DNA of 64,000 nucleotides from Caballeronia grimmiae (GTDB lineage: Bacteria; Pseudomonadota; Gammaproteobacteria; Burkholderiales; Burkholderiaceae): contig NZ_JFHE01000008.1 of assembly GCF_000698555.1 (NCBI RefSeq), forward strand, positions 124,001 to 188,000, written 5' to 3'. The first letter of the stretch is position 1. The number at the start of each line of letters is the position of its first letter. This document shows, one piece after another, positions 9,118-18,781 of the stretch. The translations under genes were made by a program, and so were the position numbers. The notes beneath the pieces are model-generated. The model saw only the letters and a list, made by a program, of their open reading frames with translations, was not told the DNA's origin and did not search any database.

Positions 9118-9791
9118 GGGGTGCGGAGAAATCATTCGTGCCTCGCTCGGGCAATGAATCGTTAGTTAGGCGAAGTTCCTTATGCGTCAGACAGGATGGC
9201 ATTGCATTGAGCCAATTCATCCATCGGTCTTTGGCCGGCTGTATGTGCGCTCACGAGCGATTCGAGTTTAGTAGCGAACGGACGACATTCATACTCCTAA
9301 CTAAAACGTGCGATTACGCGCATGCCGTCCGTGCTGTTTAGCGCCCGTGCATTAACGTGTATCGAGACACCCGCTTCGTCCCGCGCGTGGGCTTCGTCCA
9401 CATAGTGGCGCGGGAGGCGTTGCGCGTAAAACGTCGTCGACTCCATCGGCGAGCAAACGCGAATCCATCTGCGCCATCAGCGGAATGCCCTGACCACTGC
9501 ACGCTACGCGAGTCGCAGGCGCGCCACGTTGGCCGGACTCCGCAGTTCCTGCACGAAGCTCCCTCCTGCAAATCGCACAGCGCCCTTAGCGGCGCATCAC
9601 TTTCGGTCGGCAGATAGCCCGGCGTTGGATCGCCCCTCTCCGTAACTTTCCCTTTCGGTGGCATCTGCGCGGTGCGATTGTCGGTTTGCACGAGGCGTCG
9701 CGCGAACCGGTCGACCAGCGCAAGTCATCCCGGGCGGGTGGTCAGCCGGGAGCGTTGGAAAGGTCGGGCAAAGAAACCGTCATGTGGCAGA
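9118..9791. other. Non-coding or decayed stretch between modules
   Basis: About 670 bases with no convincing gene. Short open frames on both strands (for example - strand 9338-9691) have skewed composition and no family likeness. A - strand frame around 9330-9460 reads like protein in places but is interrupted, so decayed coding DNA is possible. Confidence 0.4.
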
Positions 9792-9822
9792 ATTGGCTAA
9801 GTGGTTTTACCAATTTGCCAAT
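9792..9822. promoter_or_regulatory. Nested dyad operator, FadR/GntR type
   Basis: The inner half-sites TGGT and ACCA (9802-9805 and 9809-9812, separated by TTT) match the FadR-subfamily pattern TNGTNNNACNA. The outer arms ATTGGC (9792-9797) and GCCAAT (9817-9822) share the same centre, base 9807. The site lies about 50 bases ahead of the dehydrogenase start at 9873. The FadR-type repressor encoded at the end of this module (16500-17267) is the natural candidate to bind it. Confidence 0.65.
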
Positions 9823-9872
9823 CGGCGGCCGATCCCTACACTGCTCCCTCGTCCATAGACCGAAAAGAAAAA

Positions 9873-10826
9873 ATGCGAGTGTTAATTACCGACTACGACT
9901 TCCCGGACTTGGAAATCGAGAAGTCACTCTTTGAGAAAGCGGGAATCGAGGTAGTCGTCGCCCAATGTCGTACTGAGGAAGATGTCATTGCTGCCGCCGA
10001 AGGCTGCCAAGGTCTTCTCGTTCAATACGCGCCAATCAACGAGCGGGTTTTCGCTGCAAGGCCGGAGGTCCGGATTGTTAGCAGGTTTGGCGCAGGCTTC
10101 GATACGGTGAACACCGTCGATGCCAGCCGACACGGCGTATGGGTAGCAAATTCGCCCGACTACGGCGTGGGCGAAGTTGCAACGCATGCGTTCGCGATGA
10201 CATTGGCACTGGTGCGTCACGTGGCCCTTTACGACCGCGATGTCAAGGCGGGGAACTGGCACTACGCCAGTTCCGGGCGACTGAAGCGGGCCTCCGACAT
10301 GACGCTCGGCATCGTCGGGCTCGGTCGTATCGGCAAGCGGATGGCACACATTGCCCGTGACAGTTTCGCTCATGTCGTAGCCTTCGACCCCCATCTGATC
10401 GACGGCGATTTCCCGCCGTATATAGAACGTGTGGACCTGCGGACGCTCTTTGAACGAGCCGACGCCGTGTCGTTGCACGTGCCGCTCACTCGAGAGACCA
10501 CAGGCTTGGTGAATGCCGCGCTGCTGGACTTGATGAAGCCTGGGAGCTATCTCGTCAACACCGCACGCGGTGGAGTCGTGAATATCGACGACGTGCTGAC
10601 GGCGCTCGACAGCGGAAAGCTCGACGGCGCAGCACTCGACGTTCTCCCCGTCGAGCCGCCAGAAACGCACTCACGCGTGGTGCAGCATCCCCGTGTGCTG
10701 ATCTCGCCGCATGCGGCGTTCTATTCGGTTGTCGCCGGCGCCGAATTGCGGCGCAAGGCGGCACAGAATTTAGTCGATTGGGCGCGCAACGGACGTCCTT
10801 CGTACGTGGTCGTGGAAGGTAGATAA
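9873..10826 (+). CDS. D-2-hydroxyacid dehydrogenase (NAD-dependent, PGDH/CtBP-like)
   Basis: 317 aa cytoplasmic oxidoreductase. The Rossmann fingerprint GIVGLGRIGKRM lies at about residues 148-159. Catalytic blocks follow: Arg in NTARGGVVN, Glu in DVLPVEPP and His in SPHAAFYS. The N-terminal half carries the family's RFGAGFDTVN loop. It starts a run of sugar-ABC and lactonase genes, so it probably oxidises or reduces a sugar-acid-derived 2-hydroxyacid. The ATG at 9873 follows an A-rich leader (GAAAAGAAAAA) rather than a classic GGAG. Confidence 0.87.
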   Translation: MRVLITDYDFPDLEIEKSLFEKAGIEVVVAQCRTEEDVIAAAEGCQGLLVQYAPINERVFAARPEVRIVSRFGAGFDTVNTVDASRHGVWVANSPDYGVGEVATHAFAMTLALVRHVALYDRDVKAGNWHYASSGRLKRASDMTLGIVGLGRIGKRMAHIARDSFAHVVAFDPHLIDGDFPPYIERVDLRTLFERADAVSLHVPLTRETTGLVNAALLDLMKPGSYLVNTARGGVVNIDDVLTALDSGKLDGAALDVLPVEPPETHSRVVQHPRVLISPHAAFYSVVAGAELRRKAAQNLVDWARNGRPSYVVVEGR

Positions 10827-10897
10827 AAGCAGCCGCAGCATAGCCGCGCCGGGAAGGGCAGCTCATTACGCTACATCATTCAATCAAGGGGAATCGG

Positions 10898-11938
10898 ATG
10901 CATAACGATAAATTCAAGCGTGTCGCGCGGGTTGTCGCCGCGCTTGCACTGGGCGCCGCGACGTCGACGGTCCATGCGCAAGTCGCTACCGGCAACACGT
11001 CGCAAGCCAAAATCGCGTTGTCCAACAATTACGCTGGCAACTCCTGGCGTCAAGCGATGCTCAAAAGCTGGAACAACGCTTCCACGGCGGCGACCAAGGC
11101 GGGGATCATTGCAGGCGCATCTGCTTTCACGACTTCGGGAAACCAGATTACCGAACAGGCGCAGCAGGTTCAAAACCTTATCCTGCAGGGATACAAAGCC
11201 ATCGCAATCGACGCTGCGTCGCCGACTGCGCTCAACGGCGTCATCAAACAGGCATGCAACGCGGGCATCGTAGTCGTGTCCTTCGACGGAATCGTCACCG
11301 AGCCGTGCGCATACCGGGTGGTCGTCGACTACAAGAAGATGGGCGAGATGCAGCTGGACTACCTCAGCGAGAGGGTCAAGTCCGGCAATCTGCTCGAGAT
11401 TCGAGGCATCGCCGGTTCGTCGATCGACGAACAGATCCACGGGGGCATCGCGAGCGGGCTGCAGAAACACAGCGGGTTCAAGACCGTTGGTACGGTCTAT
11501 GGCAACTGGACTCAGACCGTGGCGCAAAAAGAGGTGACGGGTATCCTGCCGACGCTTCCGAAGATCGATGCCATCGTCACTCAGGGGGGCGACGGTTACG
11601 GTGCAGCGCAGGCGTTCAAGGCAGCCGGGCGACCTGTGCCGGTCATCATCATGGGCAATCGCTATGAGGAGCTCGACTGGTGGAAGCAGCAATCGAAAGA
11701 AGGCTACCAGACGATGTCCGTTTCCATCGCGCCGGGCATCTCGACCTTCGCATTCTGGGTTGCGCAGCAAGTGCTTGCTGGAAAGAAGATGCCGCACGAC
11801 GTCATCGTGCCCCTGGTCATGGTCGAGCAGAGCAACCTCGATGACATGCTCAAGAAAACCCAGCCGGGCGGCGTAACGAACGTCGAGTACACACAGGACG
11901 ATGTGGTGAAGCTGGTCGACAGCATGCCGAAGCATTGA
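10898..11938 (+). CDS. Sugar ABC transporter substrate-binding protein (ribose-type)
   Basis: 346 aa periplasmic binding protein of the Peripla_BP_4 family. A cleavable Sec signal ends near ATSTVHA-Q (about residue 27). The mature protein has two-lobe features such as QNLILQGYKAIAIDAASPTAL and VTQGGDGYGAAQAF. AAGGGG lies a few bases before the ATG. Followed by matching ATPase and two permeases. The substrate is unknown; with the lactonase and dehydrogenase, an aldose or sugar acid is likely. Confidence 0.9.
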   Translation: MHNDKFKRVARVVAALALGAATSTVHAQVATGNTSQAKIALSNNYAGNSWRQAMLKSWNNASTAATKAGIIAGASAFTTSGNQITEQAQQVQNLILQGYKAIAIDAASPTALNGVIKQACNAGIVVVSFDGIVTEPCAYRVVVDYKKMGEMQLDYLSERVKSGNLLEIRGIAGSSIDEQIHGGIASGLQKHSGFKTVGTVYGNWTQTVAQKEVTGILPTLPKIDAIVTQGGDGYGAAQAFKAAGRPVPVIIMGNRYEELDWWKQQSKEGYQTMSVSIAPGISTFAFWVAQQVLAGKKMPHDVIVPLVMVEQSNLDDMLKKTQPGGVTNVEYTQDDVVKLVDSMPKH

Positions 11939-12016
11939 GTGACGAGGTCGCCGGCCTCCTCACCGCGCGCGGAGTGAATGCCCCGCGCGCATTCTTCGAC
12001 GATTCGAGAGATAAGC

Positions 12017-13453
12017 ATGTCCAGCACGATCGTTTCACTCACCGACATTCATAAGCACTTCGGCAGCAACCATGTGCTCGATGGTCTCAATTTCGCCGTC
12101 GAGAGCGGCGAATGCGTCGGACTGCTCGGGCACAACGGCGCCGGCAAATCCACGCTGATGAACATTCTTGCGGGCACGCTCCCGATCGACAGCGGAGAGA
12201 TGCGAATCGGCGATCGGAAGGTCGCTGCGCATTCGGTCAATGATGCTCATTTGTCGGGTATTCGTTGTGTGTTTCAGGAGCTATCGCTGTGTCCCAATCT
12301 GACCGTAGCCGAGAACGTGCGCGTACTGCACCATGGGCTGTCGGGGTGGGGCTGGCGCAAGCGCGCCGCGCGCCTCATCACGGAGAAGCTCGACGAGATT
12401 TTTCCGGACCATGGCATTCGATCGGACGCGGTGACGAGCGACCTGACGCTTACGCAGCTTCAGATGGTCGAAATCGCGCGGGCGTTCACGGAAGTAGACG
12501 TACCGGTCAAGCTCGTGCTGCTCGATGAACCAACCTCGAGCCTCGACTCGACAACGGCTGACCAGTTGCTGAACTACGTGCAGACCGCAACTGCGCGGCA
12601 GCAGGCGGTCATTCTGATTTCGCACATGCTGGGTGAAATCGTGCGCGCCGCTGATCGCAGCGTCGTGATGCGCGACGGACGTGTCGTCGCGACGTTCAAT
12701 CGAGGGGCGACCAAGAACGAACTGGTCGCCGCGATGGGCAACGTGGCTACCGAGACTCACGGTAGCGCTCCTGCACGCACGAGCAACACAGGCGAGCTAC
12801 GCGTGGATCTTGCGGTCAAAGGGGAACGCGTTACCGCGCGCAAGGGCGAGATCATCGGCCTTGCAGGACTTGCTGGTCATGGTCAGACGGAAGTGCTGCT
12901 CGAGGTGTTCGAGCAAGCCCGGCGAGGGTCGTCGATTGCAAACGGCACGGCTGCTTTCGTCGCGGGAGATCGCGTTAGAGACGGTGTGTTCCCGTCCTGG
13001 TCGATCGGCGCCAATCTGTCGATTAGCGCAACCCCGCGGCTGTCGCGCGCAGGGTTTATTTCGCTGGAGTCCGAAGCTGCGCTTGGACAAGCGTGGCGGG
13101 AACGCGTGCGCATCAAGACCATGGACATGAATCAACCGATATTGTCGCTATCCGGGGGCAACCAGCAGAAGGTTCTATTCGCACGGGCCCTCGCGGCCGA
13201 CGCCGATATCGTGCTGATGGATGATCCACTGCGGGGCGTCGATATCGGCACCAAACTCGAGGTCTATCGGTTGATCCAGAGCGAAGCGGAGCAAGGGCGG
13301 ACTTTTCTCTGGTACTCGACCGAGCTCGACGAACTGGTCTATTGCGACCGCGTTTATGTATTTCGCAGCGGGCAGGTGACAGGCTGTTTTTCTGCTGACG
13401 AGTTTTCGGAGGACAAGGTGATCAAGGCTTCATTCGAGGAGGTGGCGCTGTGA
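12017..13453 (+). CDS. Sugar ABC transporter ATP-binding protein (two ABC domains)
   Basis: 478 aa RbsA/XylG-type ATPase. Domain 1: Walker A GHNGAGKSTLMNI and Walker B LVLLDEPTSSLD, with a degenerate signature region (LTLTQLQMVEIARAF). Domain 2: degenerate P-loop GLAGHGQTEVLLE, intact LSGGNQQKVLFARAL and Walker B IVLMDDPLRGVD. The start at 12017 (MSSTIVSLTDIHKHFG) is preferred over an upstream in-frame ATG because it begins just before the conserved first strand. Confidence 0.9.
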   Translation: MSSTIVSLTDIHKHFGSNHVLDGLNFAVESGECVGLLGHNGAGKSTLMNILAGTLPIDSGEMRIGDRKVAAHSVNDAHLSGIRCVFQELSLCPNLTVAENVRVLHHGLSGWGWRKRAARLITEKLDEIFPDHGIRSDAVTSDLTLTQLQMVEIARAFTEVDVPVKLVLLDEPTSSLDSTTADQLLNYVQTATARQQAVILISHMLGEIVRAADRSVVMRDGRVVATFNRGATKNELVAAMGNVATETHGSAPARTSNTGELRVDLAVKGERVTARKGEIIGLAGLAGHGQTEVLLEVFEQARRGSSIANGTAAFVAGDRVRDGVFPSWSIGANLSISATPRLSRAGFISLESEAALGQAWRERVRIKTMDMNQPILSLSGGNQQKVLFARALAADADIVLMDDPLRGVDIGTKLEVYRLIQSEAEQGRTFLWYSTELDELVYCDRVYVFRSGQVTGCFSADEFSEDKVIKASFEEVAL

Positions 13454-14382
13454 ACGCATTGCTTCAGCCCGCGCGGCTGCGCGCAGCATTGCCGGTGCTC
13501 TCGCTGCTGATCGTGGTGTTGCCGATGTTCTACCTGCAACCGCAGACTTTCAGCTATTTCGGCATCAACACGCTGATTAGCCTGGCCGTTCCAATCGTGC
13601 TCGCGACGATGGCCCAGATGTGCGTCATCACCGTGAATGACCTCGATCTTTCTATCGGAAGCTTCGTCAGCTTCGTAGCGTGCGTCGGTGCCTCGATCCT
13701 GCAACAGAGCACTGTGTTGGGCATTGCGGTGCTCGTCGGGTGCGTGCTGGTGTATTGCGTGATCGGGATGCTGATCGAGTGGCGCAACCTGCCCTCTATC
13801 GTCGTCACGCTCGGGATGTCGTTTGTCTGGCTCGGACTGGCGCTCCTGCTGATGCCGACTCCCGGCGGCAGCACGCCCGAGTGGCTGCAGCAGCTGGTTC
13901 AGTGGCATATGCCGGTGATCCCGTTTCCTTTAGTGGCTGCCGTGGTCATTGCTGTGGCGACGCACTTTTTCCTCATGCGCTCAGCGTGGGGCACGCTCTT
14001 GCGCGGCGCCGGCGGTAACGGTCGCGCGCTGGCTCGCGCCGGCTGGTCGCTGCTGTGGGCGCGTGGCCTGATGTACGCACTCGCGGGCATTTTCGGCGTG
14101 CTGTCGGGACTGACGCTGGTTGGATTCACGACCTCGGCGGATGCAAACATCGCATTGCGCTACACGATGATTTCTATCGCAGCGGTCATTCTCGGCGGCG
14201 GTGAATTCGTCGGCGGAAGAATCTCTCCGTGTGGCGCGGTCATCGGAGCACTGACGCTAACGCTTGCAGCATCGCTGCTTTCATTCCTGGAAATCTCACC
14301 AACATGGCAAATCGGAGCGCAAGGCGTGATTCTCATCATAGTGTTGTCCCTGCGGGCAGTGATCGGACGGACGCGAGCATGA
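13450..14382 (+). CDS. Sugar ABC transporter permease 1 (RbsC-like)
   Basis: 310 aa multi-span inner-membrane protein of the BPD_transp_2 family, with MCVITVNDLDLSIGSFVSF, the hallmark of ribose-type permeases. The GTG start overlaps the ATPase stop by 4 bases (GTGA). A second, different permease follows, so the pore is probably a heterodimer. Confidence 0.9.
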   Translation: MNALLQPARLRAALPVLSLLIVVLPMFYLQPQTFSYFGINTLISLAVPIVLATMAQMCVITVNDLDLSIGSFVSFVACVGASILQQSTVLGIAVLVGCVLVYCVIGMLIEWRNLPSIVVTLGMSFVWLGLALLLMPTPGGSTPEWLQQLVQWHMPVIPFPLVAAVVIAVATHFFLMRSAWGTLLRGAGGNGRALARAGWSLLWARGLMYALAGIFGVLSGLTLVGFTTSADANIALRYTMISIAAVILGGGEFVGGRISPCGAVIGALTLTLAASLLSFLEISPTWQIGAQGVILIIVLSLRAVIGRTRA

Positions 14383-15329
14383 GCCCGTTCCTGGCGGTTC
14401 GGACGACCCTGAGCAAACCCTGGCTGTGGTCGTATGCCGGCGCCTTGATGGTGTGGCTGATTACCATCGGTGGCGTCCGGGGGCAGGGCGCCGGCGGCAT
14501 CGTCGCTGCGGCATTGGCGTTCTCGGTGTTCCTGGTTCTGGTCGGCCTGGGGCAGATGCTCGTCATCACTTCGGGCCCGGGCAACATTGACCTGTCCGTG
14601 CCTTCGACGATTACCCTTGCGGGCGTTGTCTCGATGCAGTTGATGGGCGGGGAAAGCCAGATGATCGTGGCCGGCGCGCTCGCCGCCGTCGCTGTCGGTA
14701 TCGTGGTAGGGACTTTCAATTACGGCCTGATACGGTTGCTGCGGATTCCGCCGATCATCGCGACCATGTCGTCGAGCTTTCTGATTCAGTCCATGGCGAT
14801 CAGCTACAACGAAGGCGCACGCGCGGCACCGCCGTCCACGCTCGTCGCTTTCGCGAACGGCCGCGTGATGGGCGTGCCCTACACGGCTATCGGTGTCGTT
14901 GCGCTGGCTGTTGCGCTCGGCTACGTGACGACTCGCACCGTGTATGGCCGCTCGCTGTCAGCCATTGGCCAAAACGCGGGCGCCGCGCGCCTGGCCGGCG
15001 TCAGGGTCGAGCGCACGCGCTACTTCACCTACGCTGTCTGCGCCGTGCTGGCGGCCCTTACCGGGTATCTGCTCGCTGCCTTCTCGGGCGGCGCGACGCT
15101 CGACATGGGTGACGACTACATGCTGTCGTCGATTGCGGTGACGGTCATAGGCGGCACCGCCGTCGCGGGTGGCCGCGCCAGTGTCCCGGGGATTTGGGGT
15201 GCCGCGCTGTTCCTGTTCCTGATGGTGGCCATGCTCAACGCGCTAGGCGTCGGCGCGGGGCTTCGACTTGTCATTACCGGTGTACTCATCATCGGCATCA
15301 TCATCTTCGCAAGTAAACCAAAGAACTGA
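14379..15329 (+). CDS. Sugar ABC transporter permease 2 (RbsC-like)
   Basis: 316 aa multi-span permease with MLVITSGPGNIDLSVPS, the family's short motif. The ATG overlaps the previous stop as ATGA; a longer in-frame version would lie inside the preceding permease. It completes the importer with 10898-14382. Confidence 0.9.
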   Translation: MSPFLAVRTTLSKPWLWSYAGALMVWLITIGGVRGQGAGGIVAAALAFSVFLVLVGLGQMLVITSGPGNIDLSVPSTITLAGVVSMQLMGGESQMIVAGALAAVAVGIVVGTFNYGLIRLLRIPPIIATMSSSFLIQSMAISYNEGARAAPPSTLVAFANGRVMGVPYTAIGVVALAVALGYVTTRTVYGRSLSAIGQNAGAARLAGVRVERTRYFTYAVCAVLAALTGYLLAAFSGGATLDMGDDYMLSSIAVTVIGGTAVAGGRASVPGIWGAALFLFLMVAMLNALGVGAGLRLVITGVLIIGIIIFASKPKN

Positions 15330-15341
15330 AAAGGAGGGCGA

Positions 15342-16259
15342 ATGTCAGCAGAAGGGTGCGGTTACGAGATCATCGACCCGGCATTCCGGGAACTCATTCT
15401 TCCCAACGCATGGGTCGAGAAACTCTATGGCGGCTGCCGCTGGGCCGAGGGACCGGTGTATTTCACGGACGGCGACTTTCTCGTATGGAGCGACATCCCT
15501 AATAACCGGATGATGCGCTGGGTTCCGGATCTGGGTGTGTCGGTGTTTCGCCAGTTCTCGAATTACAGCAACGGCAACACGCGCGACCGGCAAGGCCGGC
15601 TCGTGTCGTGCGAGCAGGGCGGGCGGCGCGTCACGCGAACCCAGCCGGACGGCACGATCGAGGTGATTGCCGACCAGTATCAGGGCAAGCGGCTCAATTC
15701 GCCTAACGATGTCGTGGTCGCATCCGACGACAGCATCTGGTTCACCGATCCAACCTACGGCATTCATAGCGACTACGAAGGTTATAAGGCGCAAAGTGAA
15801 ATAGGCGCCTGCTATGTCTACAGATGGGACGCGCATAGCCGCGAGTTGACTGTCGTCGCGGACGATTTCCTGAAGCCCAACGGGCTTGCATTCTCTCCGG
15901 ATGAAAGCCAGCTTTACATTGCCGATACAGGCGCTACGCACACGGAAAACGGCCCGCACCACATCCGCGTATTCGACGTCGTGGATGGCGTGACGCTGGC
16001 TAATGGGCGGGTATTCGCGGAAATCGATCCGGGACTCGCTGATGGGTTTCGCCTCGATGTGCAGGGCAACGTCTGGACGTCGGCCGGCGACGGCGTGCAT
16101 TGCTATTCCCCTGCAGGGAAGCTGCTCGGCAAGATCAAGATTCCAGAAGTTGTCGCGAACGTGACCTTTGGTGGACCGAAGCGCAATCGGCTTTTCATTG
16201 CAGCGACCAGTTCGATCTATGCGGTGTACGTCGGAGTTGCCGGCGCACAAAGGCCTTAA
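15342..16259 (+). CDS. SMP-30/gluconolactonase-family lactonase
   Basis: 305 aa six-bladed beta-propeller hydrolase that opens sugar lactones. Family blocks seen: GCRWAEGPVYF (metal-site Glu), NGNTRDRQGRLVSCE, RLNSPNDVVVASD (Asn/Asp ligands) and KPNGLAFSPDES. It has a strong ribosome site, AAGGAGGG, at 15331-15338. With the dehydrogenase and importer it suggests uptake of a sugar followed by an oxidation and lactone-hydrolysis route. Confidence 0.88.
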   Translation: MSAEGCGYEIIDPAFRELILPNAWVEKLYGGCRWAEGPVYFTDGDFLVWSDIPNNRMMRWVPDLGVSVFRQFSNYSNGNTRDRQGRLVSCEQGGRRVTRTQPDGTIEVIADQYQGKRLNSPNDVVVASDDSIWFTDPTYGIHSDYEGYKAQSEIGACYVYRWDAHSRELTVVADDFLKPNGLAFSPDESQLYIADTGATHTENGPHHIRVFDVVDGVTLANGRVFAEIDPGLADGFRLDVQGNVWTSAGDGVHCYSPAGKLLGKIKIPEVVANVTFGGPKRNRLFIAATSSIYAVYVGVAGAQRP

Positions 16260-16430
16260 AGCTATCTAACGGCGCACTTTCATTTTCTCGCAAGCAAGCT
16301 GATCGATAGTATGGGAAGTCTTTCCCGGGACGCTTTGGGGCGGTACACGGCTACGGAACGACGCTAAGGAAAGAAGCGGCAAACGCCACTGCGAACTCGT
16401 GGCGCGGCGAGATCAACGGTTATGCCACCG

Positions 16431-16462
16431 TGCGCTGTCGAGGAATTCGCCTCGACAGCGCA
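16431..16462. terminator. Perfect stem-loop between convergent genes
   Basis: A 13-base arm TGCGCTGTCGAGG (16431-16443), a six-base loop AATTCG and its exact complement (16450-16462). It lies between the + strand lactonase gene and the - strand GntR gene, so it can form in either transcript. No long U-tract follows on either side, so termination strength is uncertain. Confidence 0.55.
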
Positions 16463-16499
16463 CGACGCGTTTACCGAAGGCCGAAACCGCTTCGTGCGT

Positions 16500-17267
16500 C
16501 TAAGCAGGCCGTTTAGAAGGGCGACGAGCGGGGCGAGCGGGCGCCGTTACATCATCCGGGGCGGCGTCCTGCGTCAAGCTGGACGTGAGCCGTTTGAATG
16601 ACGAATCCATATGCTTGTGCATGGCCGCACGCGCAGCAGTGGCGTTCTTCGCGCGGAGCGCGGCCAGGATAGCCCTGTGCTCTGCGACTGCCTGGGCCCA
16701 TACCGCAGTCGTATCGAAATGACTGTTCAACAAGTCGAAGAGCGGTCCCATGCGGGCATCGAACAGACGCGTGACCAGTCCGACCAGCACGCTGTTGCCC
16801 GTGGCTTCGGCGAGTGATACGTGAAACAAGCGGTCAGCCTCGAGGGGATCGATGCCCGCCGCGATTTGGGTTTCCATCGCGTCGATGGCTTCTTCTATGG
16901 CCTTGAATTGGGCCGCCCGCCCTGTTTTCGCCGCAGTCGCTGCGACTTCACCCTCGACCAGCTTGCGGGCCCGGATGAGTTCTAGAGGGCCTTCTTCGCT
17001 CGACAGGTCCAGGACATCGTTGTTGCGCTGTTGGCGCGTTGCACGCACGTAGATGCCGGAACTGACGCGTACTTCAATCAGACCTTCCACTTCGAGCGCA
17101 ATCAGGGCTTCTCGCAACGAAGGCCGACTGACGCCCAGTTGAACTGCCAGATCACGTTCCGTCGGCAGCCGAGTCCCAACCGGGAATTCGCCGCTCATGA
17201 TGAGCGCGCGCAATTGATCGCTGATCTTCCGGTAAAGTCGCTGGGGTTCGATTGCCTTGATGGGCAT
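16500..17267 (-). CDS. GntR-family regulator, FadR subfamily
   Basis: 255 aa. DNA-binding domain at about residues 8-75 (YRKISDQLRALIMSGEFPVGTRLPTERDLA, split here as helices, with the recognition helix LGVSRPSLREAL). FCD effector domain at about 95-235, with LFHVSLAEATGN and AVAEHRAILAAL carrying His/Asp ligands. It is convergent to the sugar module, which it probably represses through the dyad at 9792-9822. The C-terminal tail is basic and Pro/Arg-rich. Confidence 0.88.
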   Translation of the reverse strand: MPIKAIEPQRLYRKISDQLRALIMSGEFPVGTRLPTERDLAVQLGVSRPSLREALIALEVEGLIEVRVSSGIYVRATRQQRNNDVLDLSSEEGPLELIRARKLVEGEVAATAAKTGRAAQFKAIEEAIDAMETQIAAGIDPLEADRLFHVSLAEATGNSVLVGLVTRLFDARMGPLFDLLNSHFDTTAVWAQAVAEHRAILAALRAKNATAARAAMHKHMDSSFKRLTSSLTQDAAPDDVTAPARPARRPSKRPA

Positions 17268-17779
17268 AAGCTATTCCGTCGGTGTTACTGATATTTGACT
17301 AGGCACGATCCAGAATGAGGGCGCGGTCCGCGGTCGCTGCCCCTGCCTGCCTGATACGAGAAATTATACGCGCCCGCGACCCGGCTCCATGCTGGGAAAA
17401 CCATGAGGAGACTGGCTTCCACGCGCTTTGCCGCAGAGTGGGCGCGTGCGCATGTCGTCTCTTGTCGGCTGCGTTGCGGACTCTCGACTGCAGTAGTTGG
17501 CCGATCCATTGCCGATACCGCTGTAAGAAAAGTTAGACGGATCGAATGCGCTCCATAAGGCCATCCCCGCTTTTCTCGCAGCGTCCGGTCCACACGGTGA
17601 CGAAGCGGGATAAAGCAGCGCCCGCAGCGTTGGTACGGCCATCGTCGTGCGTATTTAGGTTCGATTGATTAGCTATGCTACCAATGTCTTTAACTGCTTC
17701 GTAGAAGATAGCGATCGATGTAAGCATCGAGTAACCGACGCCAGCCTTGACAAGCTGCTCGATAGGCACCGCTTGTCCC
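17268..17779. other. Intergenic, no gene recognised
   Basis: About 510 bases upstream of the FadR-type gene. Open frames such as - strand 17364-17642 have no family likeness and unlikely composition. It holds the promoter of the GntR gene at its left edge; I see no operator matching TGGT-N3-ACCA here. Confidence 0.4.
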
Positions 17780-18688
17780 TTACTCGCCCTTCGCTTTTCG
17801 CGGTGCGTGTGCGGCAATCTCGCAGGCGAGTTGAACAAACGCGCCTAGCGCAGCGGGCGGATTGGGCTCCTTCCACGCGAGGTAGAGCTCGCTTTTAGCG
17901 TGCTGTTCGCGCAGGGGACGATAGACGACGTTGTCCATATGCGTTCGTTGGACTGACGCTGGTACGAGTGTCACACCAAACCCGGCGCTGACGAGGCCAA
18001 GGGAAGCGTAGATCTGCCCCATTTCAAAGCTCGTGGACGGAGAAAATCCGGCGAGTGCGCACAACTGGTTGATGGTGGCGTGATAGTCAGGCGCGACGTC
18101 TTTCCGGTAATTGATGACGCGCAACTGCGCACAGTCCTTGATGGAAATATGCCGTTTGGCTGCGAGAGGGTTGTCCTTCGCGATGGCAACGTAAAACGGC
18201 TCCTGAAGCAACAAGACGCTGTTCAGTTGCGTATCCGGCGGCACAGAGCGAACGAATGCCAGATCGACGTCGCCTCGGTTCAGGGCATTGATCTGTTCCG
18301 CAGAGGAAAACCATCGAAGTTCGACTGTCACCGCAGGGTAACGCTGCTGGAATTCACGCAAGAGCGGGGGCAGCAGTGTGTAAGCAATGTGCTCGAAGAA
18401 CCCGACCGCCACACGGCCGATTTCCCCTCTCGCTGCGCGTTGCGAATCCACGATCGCGGAGTTCGTTTCCGCCAGAATGCGCCTGGCCCGTTCTTCGAAA
18501 ACCTGCCCCGCCGATGACAGAAACACTCGTTTGCCCCTGCGCTCAAGAAGCGAGACGCCGAGTTCCTCTTCCAGTTCCCGTATCTGCCGGCTCAACGGCG
18601 GCTGCGCCATGTGCAGCTCATTTGCCGCCTTGGTGAAGTTGAGTGTGCGTGCCACCGTTACGAAGTAGCGAAGATGACGCAGCTCCAT
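17780..18688 (-). CDS. LysR-family transcriptional regulator
   Basis: 302 aa. N-terminal helix-turn-helix (MELRHLRYFVTVARTLNFTK, then AANELHMAQPPLSRQIRELE), with a substrate-binding domain from about residue 90 (GFFEHIAYTLLPPLL ... FVRSVPPDTQ). The start at 18688 is set by the conserved MELRHLRYF opening; an in-frame extension upstream has no family likeness. It is transcribed away from the dioxygenase gene at 18792, the usual arrangement for a LysR activator and its target. Confidence 0.9.
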   Translation of the reverse strand: MELRHLRYFVTVARTLNFTKAANELHMAQPPLSRQIRELEEELGVSLLERRGKRVFLSSAGQVFEERARRILAETNSAIVDSQRAARGEIGRVAVGFFEHIAYTLLPPLLREFQQRYPAVTVELRWFSSAEQINALNRGDVDLAFVRSVPPDTQLNSVLLLQEPFYVAIAKDNPLAAKRHISIKDCAQLRVINYRKDVAPDYHATINQLCALAGFSPSTSFEMGQIYASLGLVSAGFGVTLVPASVQRTHMDNVVYRPLREQHAKSELYLAWKEPNPPAALGAFVQLACEIAAHAPRKAKGE

Positions 18689-18700
18689 TGGGTACCTTTT

Positions 18701-18719
18701 AAGTATCGATACGCAACTT
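18701..18719. promoter_or_regulatory. LysR-type T-N11-A box
   Basis: AAGT at 18701-18704 and ACTT at 18716-18719 are inverted with 11 bases between them, the classic LysR pattern. Inside is the perfect palindrome GTATCGATAC (18703-18712). It lies 13 bases upstream of the LysR start, in the region shared with the divergent dioxygenase gene. Confidence 0.6.
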
Positions 18720-18758
18720 ATTATATCTTTTACATCGGATGCGGCCGGTCTTAGGATT

Positions 18759-18781
18759 CTGACATCAGGCCAACATGTCAG
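18759..18781. promoter_or_regulatory. Inverted repeat overlapping the dioxygenase ribosome site
   Basis: CTGACAT (18759-18765) and ATGTCAG (18775-18781), 9-base spacer. The right arm abuts the AGGAG Shine-Dalgarno of the gene starting at 18792. It could be a second regulator site or an mRNA hairpin. Confidence 0.45.

Noticed and set aside
9338..9691. Possible - strand gene of 117 codons
   Set aside because: Composition is unlike a real protein, no ribosome site and no homology; kept only as intergenic.
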